This document shows positions 1 to 8,049 of a stretch of 64,000 nucleotides of DNA, in pieces. The DNA is taken from assembly GCF_020164585.1 (NCBI RefSeq), contig NZ_JAIQZF010000006.1:248001-312000 (forward strand), read 5' to 3'. The notes beneath the pieces were generated by a model. The model worked only from the letters and a program-made list of their open reading frames with translations, had not been told where the DNA came from and made no database searches. The DNA comes from Psychroflexus curvus. GTDB taxonomy: Bacteria; Bacteroidota; Bacteroidia; Flavobacteriales; Flavobacteriaceae. Position 1 is the stretch's first letter; the number at the start of each line of letters is the position of its first letter. A program made the translations under genes and the position numbers.

Positions 1-113
1 TAGATTCAGACGATATGAAGAAACTCAGTGGTCTGGATAAGCACTACAGATACGTTAACGGAAAATTCTTTGAAACCTCTGACGGAAAGTATTCCAATAT
101 TTTTGACGAGTAA
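1..113 (+). CDS. C-terminal end of an unidentified protein (5' truncated by window edge)
   Basis: An open frame runs from the window edge to a TAA at 111-113 and encodes about 36 residues ending in KYSNIFDE. The peptide is charged, with lysine, aspartate and aromatic residues, and has no motif I can assign. It is taken as real because a strong terminator hairpin lies about 130 bases downstream with no other gene between. The product cannot be named from this fragment. Confidence 0.5.
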   Translation, partial: DSDDMKKLSGLDKHYRYVNGKFFETSDGKYSNIFDE

Positions 114-241
114 CTGAAGAATACTGAATATGGAATAAGAAACACCAAATCTTGAATATTTTATTTCAACTTCCTCCTAATTCCTAAAACCTACCAACTC
201 AATTACTCAAAAACTCACAAACTACTGACTACTAAATTTAG

Positions 242-296
242 AAAATCAGAGTGAAACAACTTTTAACTAAGCTAGTTTCATTCTGATTTTTTATCA
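242..296 (+). terminator. Long intrinsic terminator hairpin
   Basis: A 16-base left arm (242-257, AAAATCAGAGTGAAAC) pairs with the right arm (275-290) with a single G:T position, and a T run follows. It would end transcription of the truncated gene at the window start. The stretch between that gene and this hairpin (114-241) is rich in A, C and T with degenerate ACTCA-like words and holds no gene I can see. Confidence 0.75.
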
Positions 297-341
297 AAAA
301 AATGGAATGTGATGCTTTAAACTTAGAGATAATTTAAATTT

Positions 342-425
342 GACTCACGACTCACGACTCACGACTCACGACTCACGACTCACGACTCACGACTCACGAC
401 TCACGACTCACGACTCACGACTCAC
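342..425. repeat. Heptanucleotide tandem array, 12 perfect copies of GACTCAC
   Basis: Twelve identical 7-base units run without interruption from 342 to 425. The last unit supplies the TGA stop of miaE, which is read on the other strand (tca at 422-424). Read forwards, the array gives a repetitive THDSRLT peptide that is only a by-product of the repeat. Because 7 is not a multiple of 3, copy-number change cannot preserve a frame, but the array lies outside the coding part of miaE, so slippage there would alter only its 3' untranslated region. Confidence 0.95.
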
Positions 426-1006
426 CATCCATGCACCGAAGCTCCGTCCTGGAAAGACTCCAAAATTTCAGCTTCATAATCTAGCAGCTCCGACCATTTT
501 TGATTCACTTCATCCACATCATGGTATTGACGTGCAAATCCTAAAAACATGGTGTAATGATTGGCCTCGCTTATCATCAGTTTGCGGTAGAAACGCTTCA
601 ATTTTTCGTCGCTCAATTCCTCAGACAATAATCTAAAACGTTCACAGCTCCTGGCTTCTATCAAGGCTGCATAGAGCAGGCGATGAGCAAGTTGCGTCTG
701 TCGACTGCCCCCTTTAGGAAAAAAAGTCACCAGTTTTGCCACATAATCATCTTTGCGATCTCTTCCTAAAGGAATATTTTTCTCTTTCAATAAGTCATGC
801 ACCATTTTGAAATGACTCATCTCCTCCTGCACCAGTTCTGTCATAGCCGTTACTAACTCGGTATATTCCGGAAAAGAAACAATCAAAGAAATGGCGGTAG
901 ACGCCGCTTTTTGCTCGCAATAGGCGTGATCTATCAGGATTTCATCAATATTTTTCTCGGCGATGTTTGCCCATCGCGGATCGGTAGGTAATTTTAGTCC
1001 AAGCAT
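422..1006 (-). CDS. miaE: tRNA-(ms2io6A)-hydroxylase MiaE
   Basis: Protein of 194 residues matching the MiaE family, a ferritin-like non-haem diiron monooxygenase that hydroxylates the isopentenyl group of ms2i6A37 in tRNAs reading UNN codons. Visible diiron-type ligands are the glutamates and histidines in QEEMSHF, IEARSCERF and SEANHY, spaced as in a four-helix diiron bundle. The start lies 5 bases after the dnaX stop, so the two genes are probably cotranscribed from the dnaX promoter. The stop codon lies inside the last unit of the heptanucleotide array. Family assignment is firm; the exact modification state of the substrate tRNA is inferred from the family. Confidence 0.93.
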   Translation of the reverse strand: MLGLKLPTDPRWANIAEKNIDEILIDHAYCEQKAASTAISLIVSFPEYTELVTAMTELVQEEMSHFKMVHDLLKEKNIPLGRDRKDDYVAKLVTFFPKGGSRQTQLAHRLLYAALIEARSCERFRLLSEELSDEKLKRFYRKLMISEANHYTMFLGFARQYHDVDEVNQKWSELLDYEAEILESFQDGASVHGW

Positions 1007-1011
1007 AACAT

Positions 1012-2883
1012 TTATATATCTAGATCAAAAGTCGTTCTCAACAATTCCAAATTTGGATTTTTCTCACACAATTTTTCAAATTTCTCTCGCGGTGTGTACA
1101 CGTATTTCTTTTCAGACGTATGGTTCACGGAAATGTCCAGACTTATCAGGGTATTCTGCAGTTTTTCTCTCAGATACCTCATCAAATCTCCCTGGTCCTG
1201 TATCAAATTCAGTCGCATGGAGTCGTTGGGGAGTTCCAGTTTTATCACTTTACCATCGAGTTTTGGTTGGGAGGTTCCCATGACTGAAGCCACGATTTTA
1301 CTACCATTTTCAGATAAAAGCTGGATATATTCTTTCCAGGCTTTTTGCATATCTTCTTCGGTAAATTCCGATGTCAAAACCTCTTCCTCAGGCTTATCTT
1401 TTTTCAGCTGTTCCTTCAGCCTTTTCTTCTCCTGTATGCTTTTTATAGAAAGCCCGTTCACCTTTTTAGGCGTATGCTTCAGGGAAGGCCTTATGCGTTC
1501 CTGAGGTTCTTCAACAGTATGTTTTTCTTCTGAACTTCCTGACTGTATCTCGCTGACAGGTTTTGCTTCGGTTGACTTTGCTTCGGTTGGATTTGTGTTT
1601 TTAGCTGGTGAGCTTTGCGCTTCGGTTGACTTCAGGTCAACGTCCTGAGCTGGGGAAACCTCTGAAATATTTTCTTTCACTTTATCCTCAGGTTCAACTG
1701 AAGCTTTTTCGACCGGTTTTTCTGTAGTGGGTTGAGATTGAGCTACTTCAGTAAATTGAGAAGAAGCCTCCTCCACCTCTTTGGGACTTAAGATGTGTTG
1801 CTTAGTCTTTTTTTTTTCGGTGGAGTTTGGATCGGTAAGCGAAGCTAACTTCATCAGACAAAGCTCCACATGCAAACGTTGGTTTTGACTCAATTTGTAA
1901 TTAAAATCACAGGTGTTGGCTAAATCTATTCCTTCCTGTAAAAATGTATAGGACGTCGCCTGCGACTGCTCAAAATATCTGGATTTGGTAAGTTCCCCAA
2001 CTTCCAGCAATGAAATCGTCTTCTGATTCTTAGCAACCATTAGGTCTCTGAAGTGAGATGCCAGTCCTGCAATAAAATGTTGTCCGTCAAAACCTTTGGC
2101 TAGAATCTCATTAAAGTAAATTAAAGTTTCAGGGATATTGTTTTCTAAAAGAAAATCTGTAGTTCTAAAGAAGGTTTCATAATCTAAAACGTTCAGGTTC
2201 TCAGTAACTGCTTCGCGAGTAAGCTTATTACCGCTAAAACTGACTACCCTATCGTAAGTAGACAATGCATCACGCATAGCGCCATCCGCCTTTTGAGCTA
2301 TGATATGTAACGCATCTTCATCTGCATCAACGCCTTCTTTTATAGCAATATCAGCCAAATGTTCTTTGATGTCTCTAACGGTGATTCGTTTAAAATCAAA
2401 TATTTGGCATCGCGATAAGATAGTTGGAATTATTTTGTGCTTCTCTGTAGTTGCTAAAATAAAAATAGCATGCTTTGGCGGTTCTTCCAATGTTTTCAAA
2501 AACGCATTAAAAGCCGACTGAGAAAGCATATGCACCTCATCGATAATATAAACTTTATACTTTCCAGATTGTGGTGGAATTCTTACCTGGTCGGTAAGAT
2601 TTCTGATGTCATCTACAGAATTGTTGGATGCCGCATCCAATTCAAAAATATTGAATGCAAAATCAGTGGTTTCATCATCTGTAGCATCCTGGTTGATTTT
2701 TTTGGCAAGGATCCTTGCGCAAGACGTTTTTCCAACACCTCTAGGCCCCGTAAAAAGAAGGGCTTGAGCTAGATGATCGTTGTTGATAGCGTTAAGCAAT
2801 GTATTGGTAATTGCCTTTTGTCCAACAACGTCTTCAAAAGTTTCTGGTCTGTATTTTCTGGCAGAGACAACAAAATGTTCCAT
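1012..2883 (-). CDS. dnaX: DNA polymerase III subunit gamma/tau
   Basis: Clamp-loader ATPase of 623 residues. Walker A GPRGVGKTS is at about 46-54, Walker B IIDEVH at 113-118, sensor 1 ATTE at 144-147 and the arginine-finger SRC motif at 157-159. The cysteine cluster that usually follows Walker A in bacterial DnaX and binds zinc is absent: the segment at about 62-82 has no cysteine, a trait I associate with Flavobacteriia rather than damage. Residues about 365-490 are a low-complexity Thr/Glu/Ala/Lys linker with TEAKSTEAK-like repeats, followed by a tau-like C-terminal domain. No frameshift signal for a short gamma form was noticed. It heads an operon with miaE. Confidence 0.96.
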   Translation of the reverse strand: MEHFVVSARKYRPETFEDVVGQKAITNTLLNAINNDHLAQALLFTGPRGVGKTSCARILAKKINQDATDDETTDFAFNIFELDAASNNSVDDIRNLTDQVRIPPQSGKYKVYIIDEVHMLSQSAFNAFLKTLEEPPKHAIFILATTEKHKIIPTILSRCQIFDFKRITVRDIKEHLADIAIKEGVDADEDALHIIAQKADGAMRDALSTYDRVVSFSGNKLTREAVTENLNVLDYETFFRTTDFLLENNIPETLIYFNEILAKGFDGQHFIAGLASHFRDLMVAKNQKTISLLEVGELTKSRYFEQSQATSYTFLQEGIDLANTCDFNYKLSQNQRLHVELCLMKLASLTDPNSTEKKKTKQHILSPKEVEEASSQFTEVAQSQPTTEKPVEKASVEPEDKVKENISEVSPAQDVDLKSTEAQSSPAKNTNPTEAKSTEAKPVSEIQSGSSEEKHTVEEPQERIRPSLKHTPKKVNGLSIKSIQEKKRLKEQLKKDKPEEEVLTSEFTEEDMQKAWKEYIQLLSENGSKIVASVMGTSQPKLDGKVIKLELPNDSMRLNLIQDQGDLMRYLREKLQNTLISLDISVNHTSEKKYVYTPREKFEKLCEKNPNLELLRTTFDLDI

Positions 2884-2887
2884 GTCA

Positions 2888-2918
2888 CAAATATAGTTTT
2901 ATGAAAAGTATTCGGCAA
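2888..2918 (-). promoter_or_regulatory. Bacteroidota-type promoter of dnaX, probably giving a leaderless mRNA
   Basis: On the minus strand a TTG (complement of 2916-2918) is followed after exactly 20 bases by TATATTTG (complement of 2888-2895), a perfect TAnnTTTG -7 element. Only four bases separate it from the dnaX ATG, so the transcription start should fall on or next to the start codon. The match to the consensus is direct; the leaderless conclusion is inference. Confidence 0.65.
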
Positions 2919-2966
2919 CGCCAGTTCAATTTTAATTTAAAATTTTAGAAACCTAGTTGATGCAAG

Positions 2967-3140
2967 TCAAACTTTCTTGTCATCGTTTTTAGCAATGATC
3001 CAAATGGCATGCACAATGCCAGGCACAAAACCTAAAATGGTAAGTAAGATATTGAGCCAAAAGGCTCCTCGGATTCCAACGGTAAGAAAAACGCCCAAGG
3101 GCGGAAGTAGGATGGCAAATATAATTCTGAGAATACTCAT
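2967..3140 (-). CDS. Pmp3/YqaE-family small membrane protein
   Basis: A 57-residue protein starting at the ATG complementary to 3138-3140 and ending with TGA at 2967-2969. It begins MSILRIIFAILLPPLGVFL and has two hydrophobic segments (about 4-22 and 28-50) joined by a GIRGAFWLNI stretch, then a charged KNDDKKV tail. The PPLGV motif and two-helix layout are typical of the UPF0057/Pmp3 (YqaE) family, small inner-membrane proteins often linked to salt or membrane stress. Its precise function is unknown in bacteria. It lies upstream of dnaX in the same direction. Confidence 0.85.
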   Translation of the reverse strand: MSILRIIFAILLPPLGVFLTVGIRGAFWLNILLTILGFVPGIVHAIWIIAKNDDKKV

Positions 3141-3293
3141 AGGTTTGATTTCAAAATTTTGCCTAATTTATTGAATTATCTTTCCGGTAACAAACTATTT
3201 AAGATTTAACTGCAGAGCCCTTTCAAATTCAAAATTCCAATTTTTGCACACAATTTTTATAAATTAGGCATCTCAATCATTTTACAAATTCTT

Positions 3294-6200
3294 ATGAAAA
3301 AATTATATGTATTTCTGTTGATCGCTTTTATTTCAGTTGAAACCTTTAGTCAGGGGACCATGTTATTACGACAGCCTACGTTATCGGCTGATGATGTGGT
3401 TTTTGTTTATGCCAATGACTTGTGGAAAGCACCGCGATCCGGTGGTGATGCGATTCGGTTAACCACTTATGAAGGCTATGAATCTTCTCCTCATTTCTCG
3501 GATGACGGGGAATGGATTGCCTTTAGTGCAGCATACGACGGCAATACAGATGTCTATGTGATACCCGTTGAAGGAGGAAGCCCTAAACGCCTGACTTATC
3601 ATCCGGGAGGTGATATTGTGCAAGGCTGGACGCCTTCTGGTGAAGTGCTGTTCCGAACAGGAAGAAAGTCACACCCTACCCAAACCACACAATTATATAC
3701 GGTTTCTACTGATGCTAGTTTTCCTCAGCCTTTAGTAGATGTTCGTGCAGCTTATGGTGAAGTTTCTGAAAATGAAAAATTCTTAGCCTACACCCCAATC
3801 ACCTCATGGGATCCCGAGTGGAGAAATTACCGGGGCGGACAGGCCTTACCCATTTGGATTTTAAATTTGAACAACAAGGAACTGACAAGAACTCCACAGT
3901 TAGACAAGGAAAGGCATTTGGACCCAGTTTGGGTTGGACAAAAAGTATATTACTTGTCAGAGCGAGATTATGTGAGTAATATCTGGAGTTATGATATGAC
4001 CTCTCAAAAAGAAGAACAGATTACCTTCCATAAAAAATTTGATATCAAAAGTTTAGATGCTTTTGGAGATCAGATTGTATACGAACAAGGGGGGTATTTA
4101 CACACCCTGAATACAAAAACCAAATCAGTTAAACAGCTGGAAATCAATGTAGCTGGTGATTTGAATTTTAGCAGGGAACGATGGGAAGATGTTACGGCAG
4201 GAAATGTGAGTAACCCAAACCTTTCGCCTAATGGCAAAAGAGCTGTTTTTCAGCATAGAGGTGATATTTTCACCTTCCCCAAAGAGGAGGGAAGCTGGAG
4301 AAATATCACACAAAGCAGTGGTGTGGCAGACAGGTTTCCAATCTGGTCGCCACAGGGAGATAAAATCGCCTGGTTTTCAGATGCAAGTGGTGAATATCGA
4401 TTGGTAGTTGCCAATCAATTTGGTGAAAACCAAAGATCTTATGTTTTAGAAAATCCAACCTTTTACTTCACTCCAGACTGGTCACCAGACGGAAAACTGA
4501 TCAGCTATACCGACACTGATTACAACCTGTGGTACATCAATTTAGAAAATGGAAAAGTTAAAAAAGTAGATACAGACGGTTTTGCACATCCTAACAGGAC
4601 TATGAATCCTAACTTTTCACCTGACAGTAGGTTCATTGCTTATGAAAAACAGCAAAACAGCCATTTCAAAGCTATTTTCGTTTACGATATAGAATCGGGA
4701 AATACTCATCAGGTGTCAGATCCATTGGCAGATGCTACCTCACCACAATGGGATAAATCTGGAGAGTATCTGTATTTTTTGGCAAGTACAGATTATGGAT
4801 TAAACACAGGCTGGCTGGATATGAGTTCTTATGATCCCTCAGTTACCAGAAGTTTATATACAGTAGTTTTAAGCGCTGATGGGAAGGCTCCAAATTTGCC
4901 AAAAAGCGATGAAGAAGCAGCTAACAAAGCCGAAGACGATAAAGACAAAAAGAAGACTGATAAAAAACAAGAAAACAAAATCGTAAATATTGATTTTGAG
5001 AATATTCAAGACAGAGTAGTTGCATTGAAATTGCCAGCAAGGAATTATCAATTTATTAGAAGTTCTCAGGAACAAAAGCTATTCATAGCAGAAACGATTC
5101 CAAACCAAGATGGATTAAAAGTGCATGACTATGACGTAAAAGAAGAAAAGGCTGAAGATTTTGAAGAAGAAGTAAGTCAAATGGTGGTGTCCAAAAATGG
5201 AGATTTTACACTTTTTCAAAAAGGAGGAAGCTGGAACGTAACGGATACCAAAGGAAAAGTAAAACCGGAGGATAACATTTCAGTTTCAGCCAAAATGAAT
5301 GTTGATCCAAAAGCTGAGTATGCGCAGATTTTTAAAGAGGGCTGGAGGTTTATGCGTGATTTTCTTTACGTTGACAATGTCCATGGCGCACCCTGGGATA
5401 AAGTGTATAGCTGGTATCAACCATGGGTTGAGCATGTTCATCACAGAACTGATTTGAATTATTTGGTAGATATCTTAAGCGGCGAAGTGGCTATAGGTCA
5501 TTCTTATGTTTCTGGTGGAGATATGCCAGATGTGGAACGAGTTCCTGTAGGTTTGCTAGGAGCTGATTATGAAATTGAAAACGGTCATTATAAAATCAGC
5601 AAAATATATGACGGTGAGAAATGGAATCCAGATATTGAAGCTCCTTTGGGTCTAACCGGCCAGAAGATAGAAGTAGGAGATTATATTTTGGAAGTGAATG
5701 GAAGACCCATCACTGCAGATGATAATATTTATGAACACTTCGCACAGACTGCAGGAAGGACAGTGTCTTTGATGGTCAATAGTAAGGCATCATTATCTGG
5801 TGCAGAACGCGTTTATGTCGAACCGGTCAGAAGAGAAAATGGACTTAGGTATATAGACTGGGTAGAAAGCAACAGACGCAAGGTCGATGAGATGTCCGAC
5901 GGAAAACTGGCCTATGTCTATATCCCTAATACAAGTCAACCAGGATTTACGAGCTTTAATCGTTATTATTTCTCACAACAGGATAAAAAGGGAGTTGTTT
6001 TAGACGAAAGAAACAACGGAGGTGGTTCTGCTGCAGATTACATGATAGATATTATGACCCGCGAACCTATTGGCTATTTCAATAGTAAAGCTGGAGATAA
6101 TAGACCCTGGACATCGCCTTTGGCTGGGATCTGGGGGCCAAAAGTGATGATCATCAACGAAAGAGCTGGTTCTGGAGGGGATTTACTGCCTTATATGTTC

Positions 6201-6536
6201 AAGAAAAAAGATATTGGTCTTTTGGTAGGAACGCGCACCTGGGGCGGACTTGTGGGTACCTGGGATACGCCACAATTTATTGATGGCGGTAGAATGGTAG
6301 CGCCAAGAGGTGGTTTTTATGATACCGATGGAGAATGGGCTGTTGAAGGTGAAGGTGTAGCTCCAGATATTGAAGTGATTGATGCTCCTAAAATGGCTTT
6401 ACAAGGCAGGGATGCACAGTTGGAAAAAGCAGTACAAGAAGCCCTGAAATTACTGGAAACCGAAGAATTTAAAATGAAACCAGAGCCTGAAGCTCCGGTG
6501 AGATGGAAGCGACCCGAAGGCTATGACAAGAACTAA
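3294..6536 (+). CDS. Tricorn-like S41 family peptidase, exported
   Basis: Protein of 1080 residues with a signal peptide (about 1-20, ending TFSQ). Domains in order: a beta-propeller built from WD40/PD40-like repeats (about 25-520), a lysine/acid linker (about 535-562), a tricorn-core domain (about 690-770), a PDZ-like segment (about 790-870) and a C-terminal S41 protease domain. The probable nucleophile is Ser960 in the AGSGGD motif, with DERNNGGGS upstream as the oxyanion region. By homology to archaeal tricorn protease it should degrade peptides; the signal peptide places it in the periplasm or outside. A bidirectional terminator follows. Substrates are unknown. Confidence 0.92.
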   Translation: MKKLYVFLLIAFISVETFSQGTMLLRQPTLSADDVVFVYANDLWKAPRSGGDAIRLTTYEGYESSPHFSDDGEWIAFSAAYDGNTDVYVIPVEGGSPKRLTYHPGGDIVQGWTPSGEVLFRTGRKSHPTQTTQLYTVSTDASFPQPLVDVRAAYGEVSENEKFLAYTPITSWDPEWRNYRGGQALPIWILNLNNKELTRTPQLDKERHLDPVWVGQKVYYLSERDYVSNIWSYDMTSQKEEQITFHKKFDIKSLDAFGDQIVYEQGGYLHTLNTKTKSVKQLEINVAGDLNFSRERWEDVTAGNVSNPNLSPNGKRAVFQHRGDIFTFPKEEGSWRNITQSSGVADRFPIWSPQGDKIAWFSDASGEYRLVVANQFGENQRSYVLENPTFYFTPDWSPDGKLISYTDTDYNLWYINLENGKVKKVDTDGFAHPNRTMNPNFSPDSRFIAYEKQQNSHFKAIFVYDIESGNTHQVSDPLADATSPQWDKSGEYLYFLASTDYGLNTGWLDMSSYDPSVTRSLYTVVLSADGKAPNLPKSDEEAANKAEDDKDKKKTDKKQENKIVNIDFENIQDRVVALKLPARNYQFIRSSQEQKLFIAETIPNQDGLKVHDYDVKEEKAEDFEEEVSQMVVSKNGDFTLFQKGGSWNVTDTKGKVKPEDNISVSAKMNVDPKAEYAQIFKEGWRFMRDFLYVDNVHGAPWDKVYSWYQPWVEHVHHRTDLNYLVDILSGEVAIGHSYVSGGDMPDVERVPVGLLGADYEIENGHYKISKIYDGEKWNPDIEAPLGLTGQKIEVGDYILEVNGRPITADDNIYEHFAQTAGRTVSLMVNSKASLSGAERVYVEPVRRENGLRYIDWVESNRRKVDEMSDGKLAYVYIPNTSQPGFTSFNRYYFSQQDKKGVVLDERNNGGGSAADYMIDIMTREPIGYFNSKAGDNRPWTSPLAGIWGPKVMIINERAGSGGDLLPYMFKKKDIGLLVGTRTWGGLVGTWDTPQFIDGGRMVAPRGGFYDTDGEWAVEGEGVAPDIEVIDAPKMALQGRDAQLEKAVQEALKLLETEEFKMKPEPEAPVRWKRPEGYDKN

Positions 6537-6555
6537 TTTAAAGTCTTACAATAAA

Positions 6556-6600
6556 AAAAAGAATCGTGAAAGAAAATATCTTTTGCGATTCGTTTTTTTA
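6556..6600. terminator. Bidirectional intrinsic terminator
   Basis: GAATCG (6561-6566) pairs with CGATTC (6586-6591). An A run precedes and a T run follows, so it can serve both the tricorn-like gene on the plus strand and the GNAT gene on the minus strand, which converge here. Confidence 0.65.
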
Positions 6601-6635
6601 TTATGAAGCGAGGTAAGAATTTAATATCTGAAAAT

Positions 6636-7154
6636 CTATACCCTCTTCAGCATCACATAATTGGGATTGGAGTGTTGTTCGCTGATTTTAAAGTCGTGTT
6701 CGCCAATGATTTTGAAATGGCTCTTTTTATAAAATTTGAGTCCCTTTTCATTTTCGGTCCAGACAAAAAGCCATAAAGCTTTCTGATGTTGTTTTTTGGC
6801 GAGTTCTAAATTATGAACTAAAAGCATCTCACCAAGCCCAAGACCGTAGAAGTCTTTTAAAAGATAAAGCCTTTCAAATTTGGCCACAGGTAACAGGTCT
6901 GTAAGCGGATGTTGTTCGTCCAGGATAAGTTTGGAATAGCCTGCGAGTTGATTATCCACATAGATTTTACTGAAATAGATACGTGGATTTTCTAAAGCTT
7001 CAGATAAGGTCCTGATTGAAAAGTGCTTATCGATGTAATTCTGGATATCTGCTGGACTGGCACTATGCCCATGCGATTCTACAAAAGTCTTCTGACTCAG
7101 CTCTGCCAGGGATTCAACTTCAGATGAACTTATAGGCTTTATGGCAATTGACAT
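6636..7154 (-). CDS. GNAT family N-acetyltransferase
   Basis: About 172 residues from the chosen start MSIAIKPISS. A longer reading starting 12 codons upstream (7190) adds a hydrophobic MLRMLLFAEKFK stretch that is unlike the usual GNAT N-terminus, so the downstream ATG is preferred. The acetyl-CoA loop region is visible as LLKDFYGLGLGEMLL (the R/Q-x-x-G-x-G/A type), followed by a typical beta-bulge strand ALWLFVWTENEKGLKFYKK. Members acetylate amines with acetyl-CoA; the acceptor here is unknown. The gene is divergent from the metallo-beta-lactamase-fold gene, with a palindrome between them. Confidence 0.85.
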   Translation of the reverse strand: MSIAIKPISSSEVESLAELSQKTFVESHGHSASPADIQNYIDKHFSIRTLSEALENPRIYFSKIYVDNQLAGYSKLILDEQHPLTDLLPVAKFERLYLLKDFYGLGLGEMLLVHNLELAKKQHQKALWLFVWTENEKGLKFYKKSHFKIIGEHDFKISEQHSNPNYVMLKRV

Positions 7155-7215
7155 TTTGAATTTTTCTGCAAATAAAAGCATTCGCAACAACTTAACTTCA
7201 TAATAAAAGTTGAAT

Positions 7216-7241
7216 TATCTTTGAACATCAAGTTAACTTGA
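7216..7241 (+). promoter_or_regulatory. Promoter -7 element and 14-base perfect palindrome
   Basis: TATCTTTG at 7216-7223 fits the TAnnTTTG -7 consensus for the plus-strand gene at 7257. Five bases later a perfect palindrome, TCAAGTTAACTTGA, occupies 7228-7241, covering the expected transcription start. It lies in the 102-base gap between two divergent genes, so a bound regulator could act on both. The elements are seen directly; the operator role is inference. Confidence 0.55.
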
Positions 7242-7256
7242 ATCAAAATCAGAAGA

Positions 7257-8021
7257 ATGACTTATCATCACCTTAGAAATGCGACTGCTATAATTCAAAC
7301 AAAAAATGATTTTATATTGGTAGACCCTATGCTTGGTGACGTGGGGACGATTGAGGCTTTTGCTAAAGAGCGTTTTCCTCCTTATCGAAACCCTTTGGTT
7401 GAGCTACCAAAAAGCGCTGAATCTTTGCTTGAAAAAATAACGCATGTGCTGATAACTCATCAACACGCGGATCATCTGGATGAGGCTGGAATTGCTTTTC
7501 TGAAGGACAAACAGCTTAGGGTGACTTGTAGTGTTTTGGACGCGAAAGATTTGAAGGAGAAAGGATTACGAGTAGTTCAGGAATTGGACTATAACACGTC
7601 TCAAACTTTTTTGGAAGGAAGTATTGAGGGAATTCCGGCCCGTCATGGTTATGGTAACGTAGCTGAGTTGATGGGGAATGTGATGGGATTTTATATAGAA
7701 TTACCCGATGAGCCAAGTTTATACCTGGCGTCTGATACCATTCTGACGGATGAAGTTGCCAAAGTTCTGGTGAATTACCAGCCCAAAATCTCTGTTATTC
7801 CATGCGGCTCTGCTCAGTTGGATGCTTATGACCCTATCTTGATGACTAAAGAAGATATTGTGAGGTTTACCAACTTGAATTTTGGAACAACGATTTGTAA
7901 TCATCTGGAAGCTTTGAATCACTGTCCGACCAAGAGAGAACCCTTAAAGTCAAAATTTAAGGAACAACATCTTAGCCACAAAGCCTGGATTCCTGAAGAT
8001 GGGGAATCGAAAATGTTTTAA
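7257..8021 (+). CDS. MBL fold metallo-hydrolase
   Basis: Protein of 254 residues with the metallo-beta-lactamase signature HQHADH (about 71-76), which supplies metal ligands, and later conserved histidine and aspartate positions (ARHGYG, ASDTIL, CNHLEALNH). The layout resembles the UlaG/PF12706-type branch of the superfamily, cytoplasmic hydrolases acting on phosphodiester or lactone bonds. No signal peptide is visible. The specific substrate cannot be told. It is divergent from a GNAT acetyltransferase and has its own promoter with a palindromic site at the start. Confidence 0.87.
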   Translation: MTYHHLRNATAIIQTKNDFILVDPMLGDVGTIEAFAKERFPPYRNPLVELPKSAESLLEKITHVLITHQHADHLDEAGIAFLKDKQLRVTCSVLDAKDLKEKGLRVVQELDYNTSQTFLEGSIEGIPARHGYGNVAELMGNVMGFYIELPDEPSLYLASDTILTDEVAKVLVNYQPKISVIPCGSAQLDAYDPILMTKEDIVRFTNLNFGTTICNHLEALNHCPTKREPLKSKFKEQHLSHKAWIPEDGESKMF

Positions 8022-8049
8022 TCCTTAATTAACCACTTTTAATATATAT

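Noticed and set aside
342-425. CRISPR array at the repeat cluster
   Set aside because: Units are 7 bases, contiguous and without spacers, and no cas genes are present.
340-636. Plus-strand frame giving a repetitive THDSRLT peptide
   Set aside because: It is the translation of the heptanucleotide array running on antisense to miaE; no family resemblance or promoter.
2977-3174. Plus-strand frame opposite the Pmp3 gene
   Set aside because: The minus strand encodes a clear Pmp3-family protein; the plus-strand product is basic and without a family.
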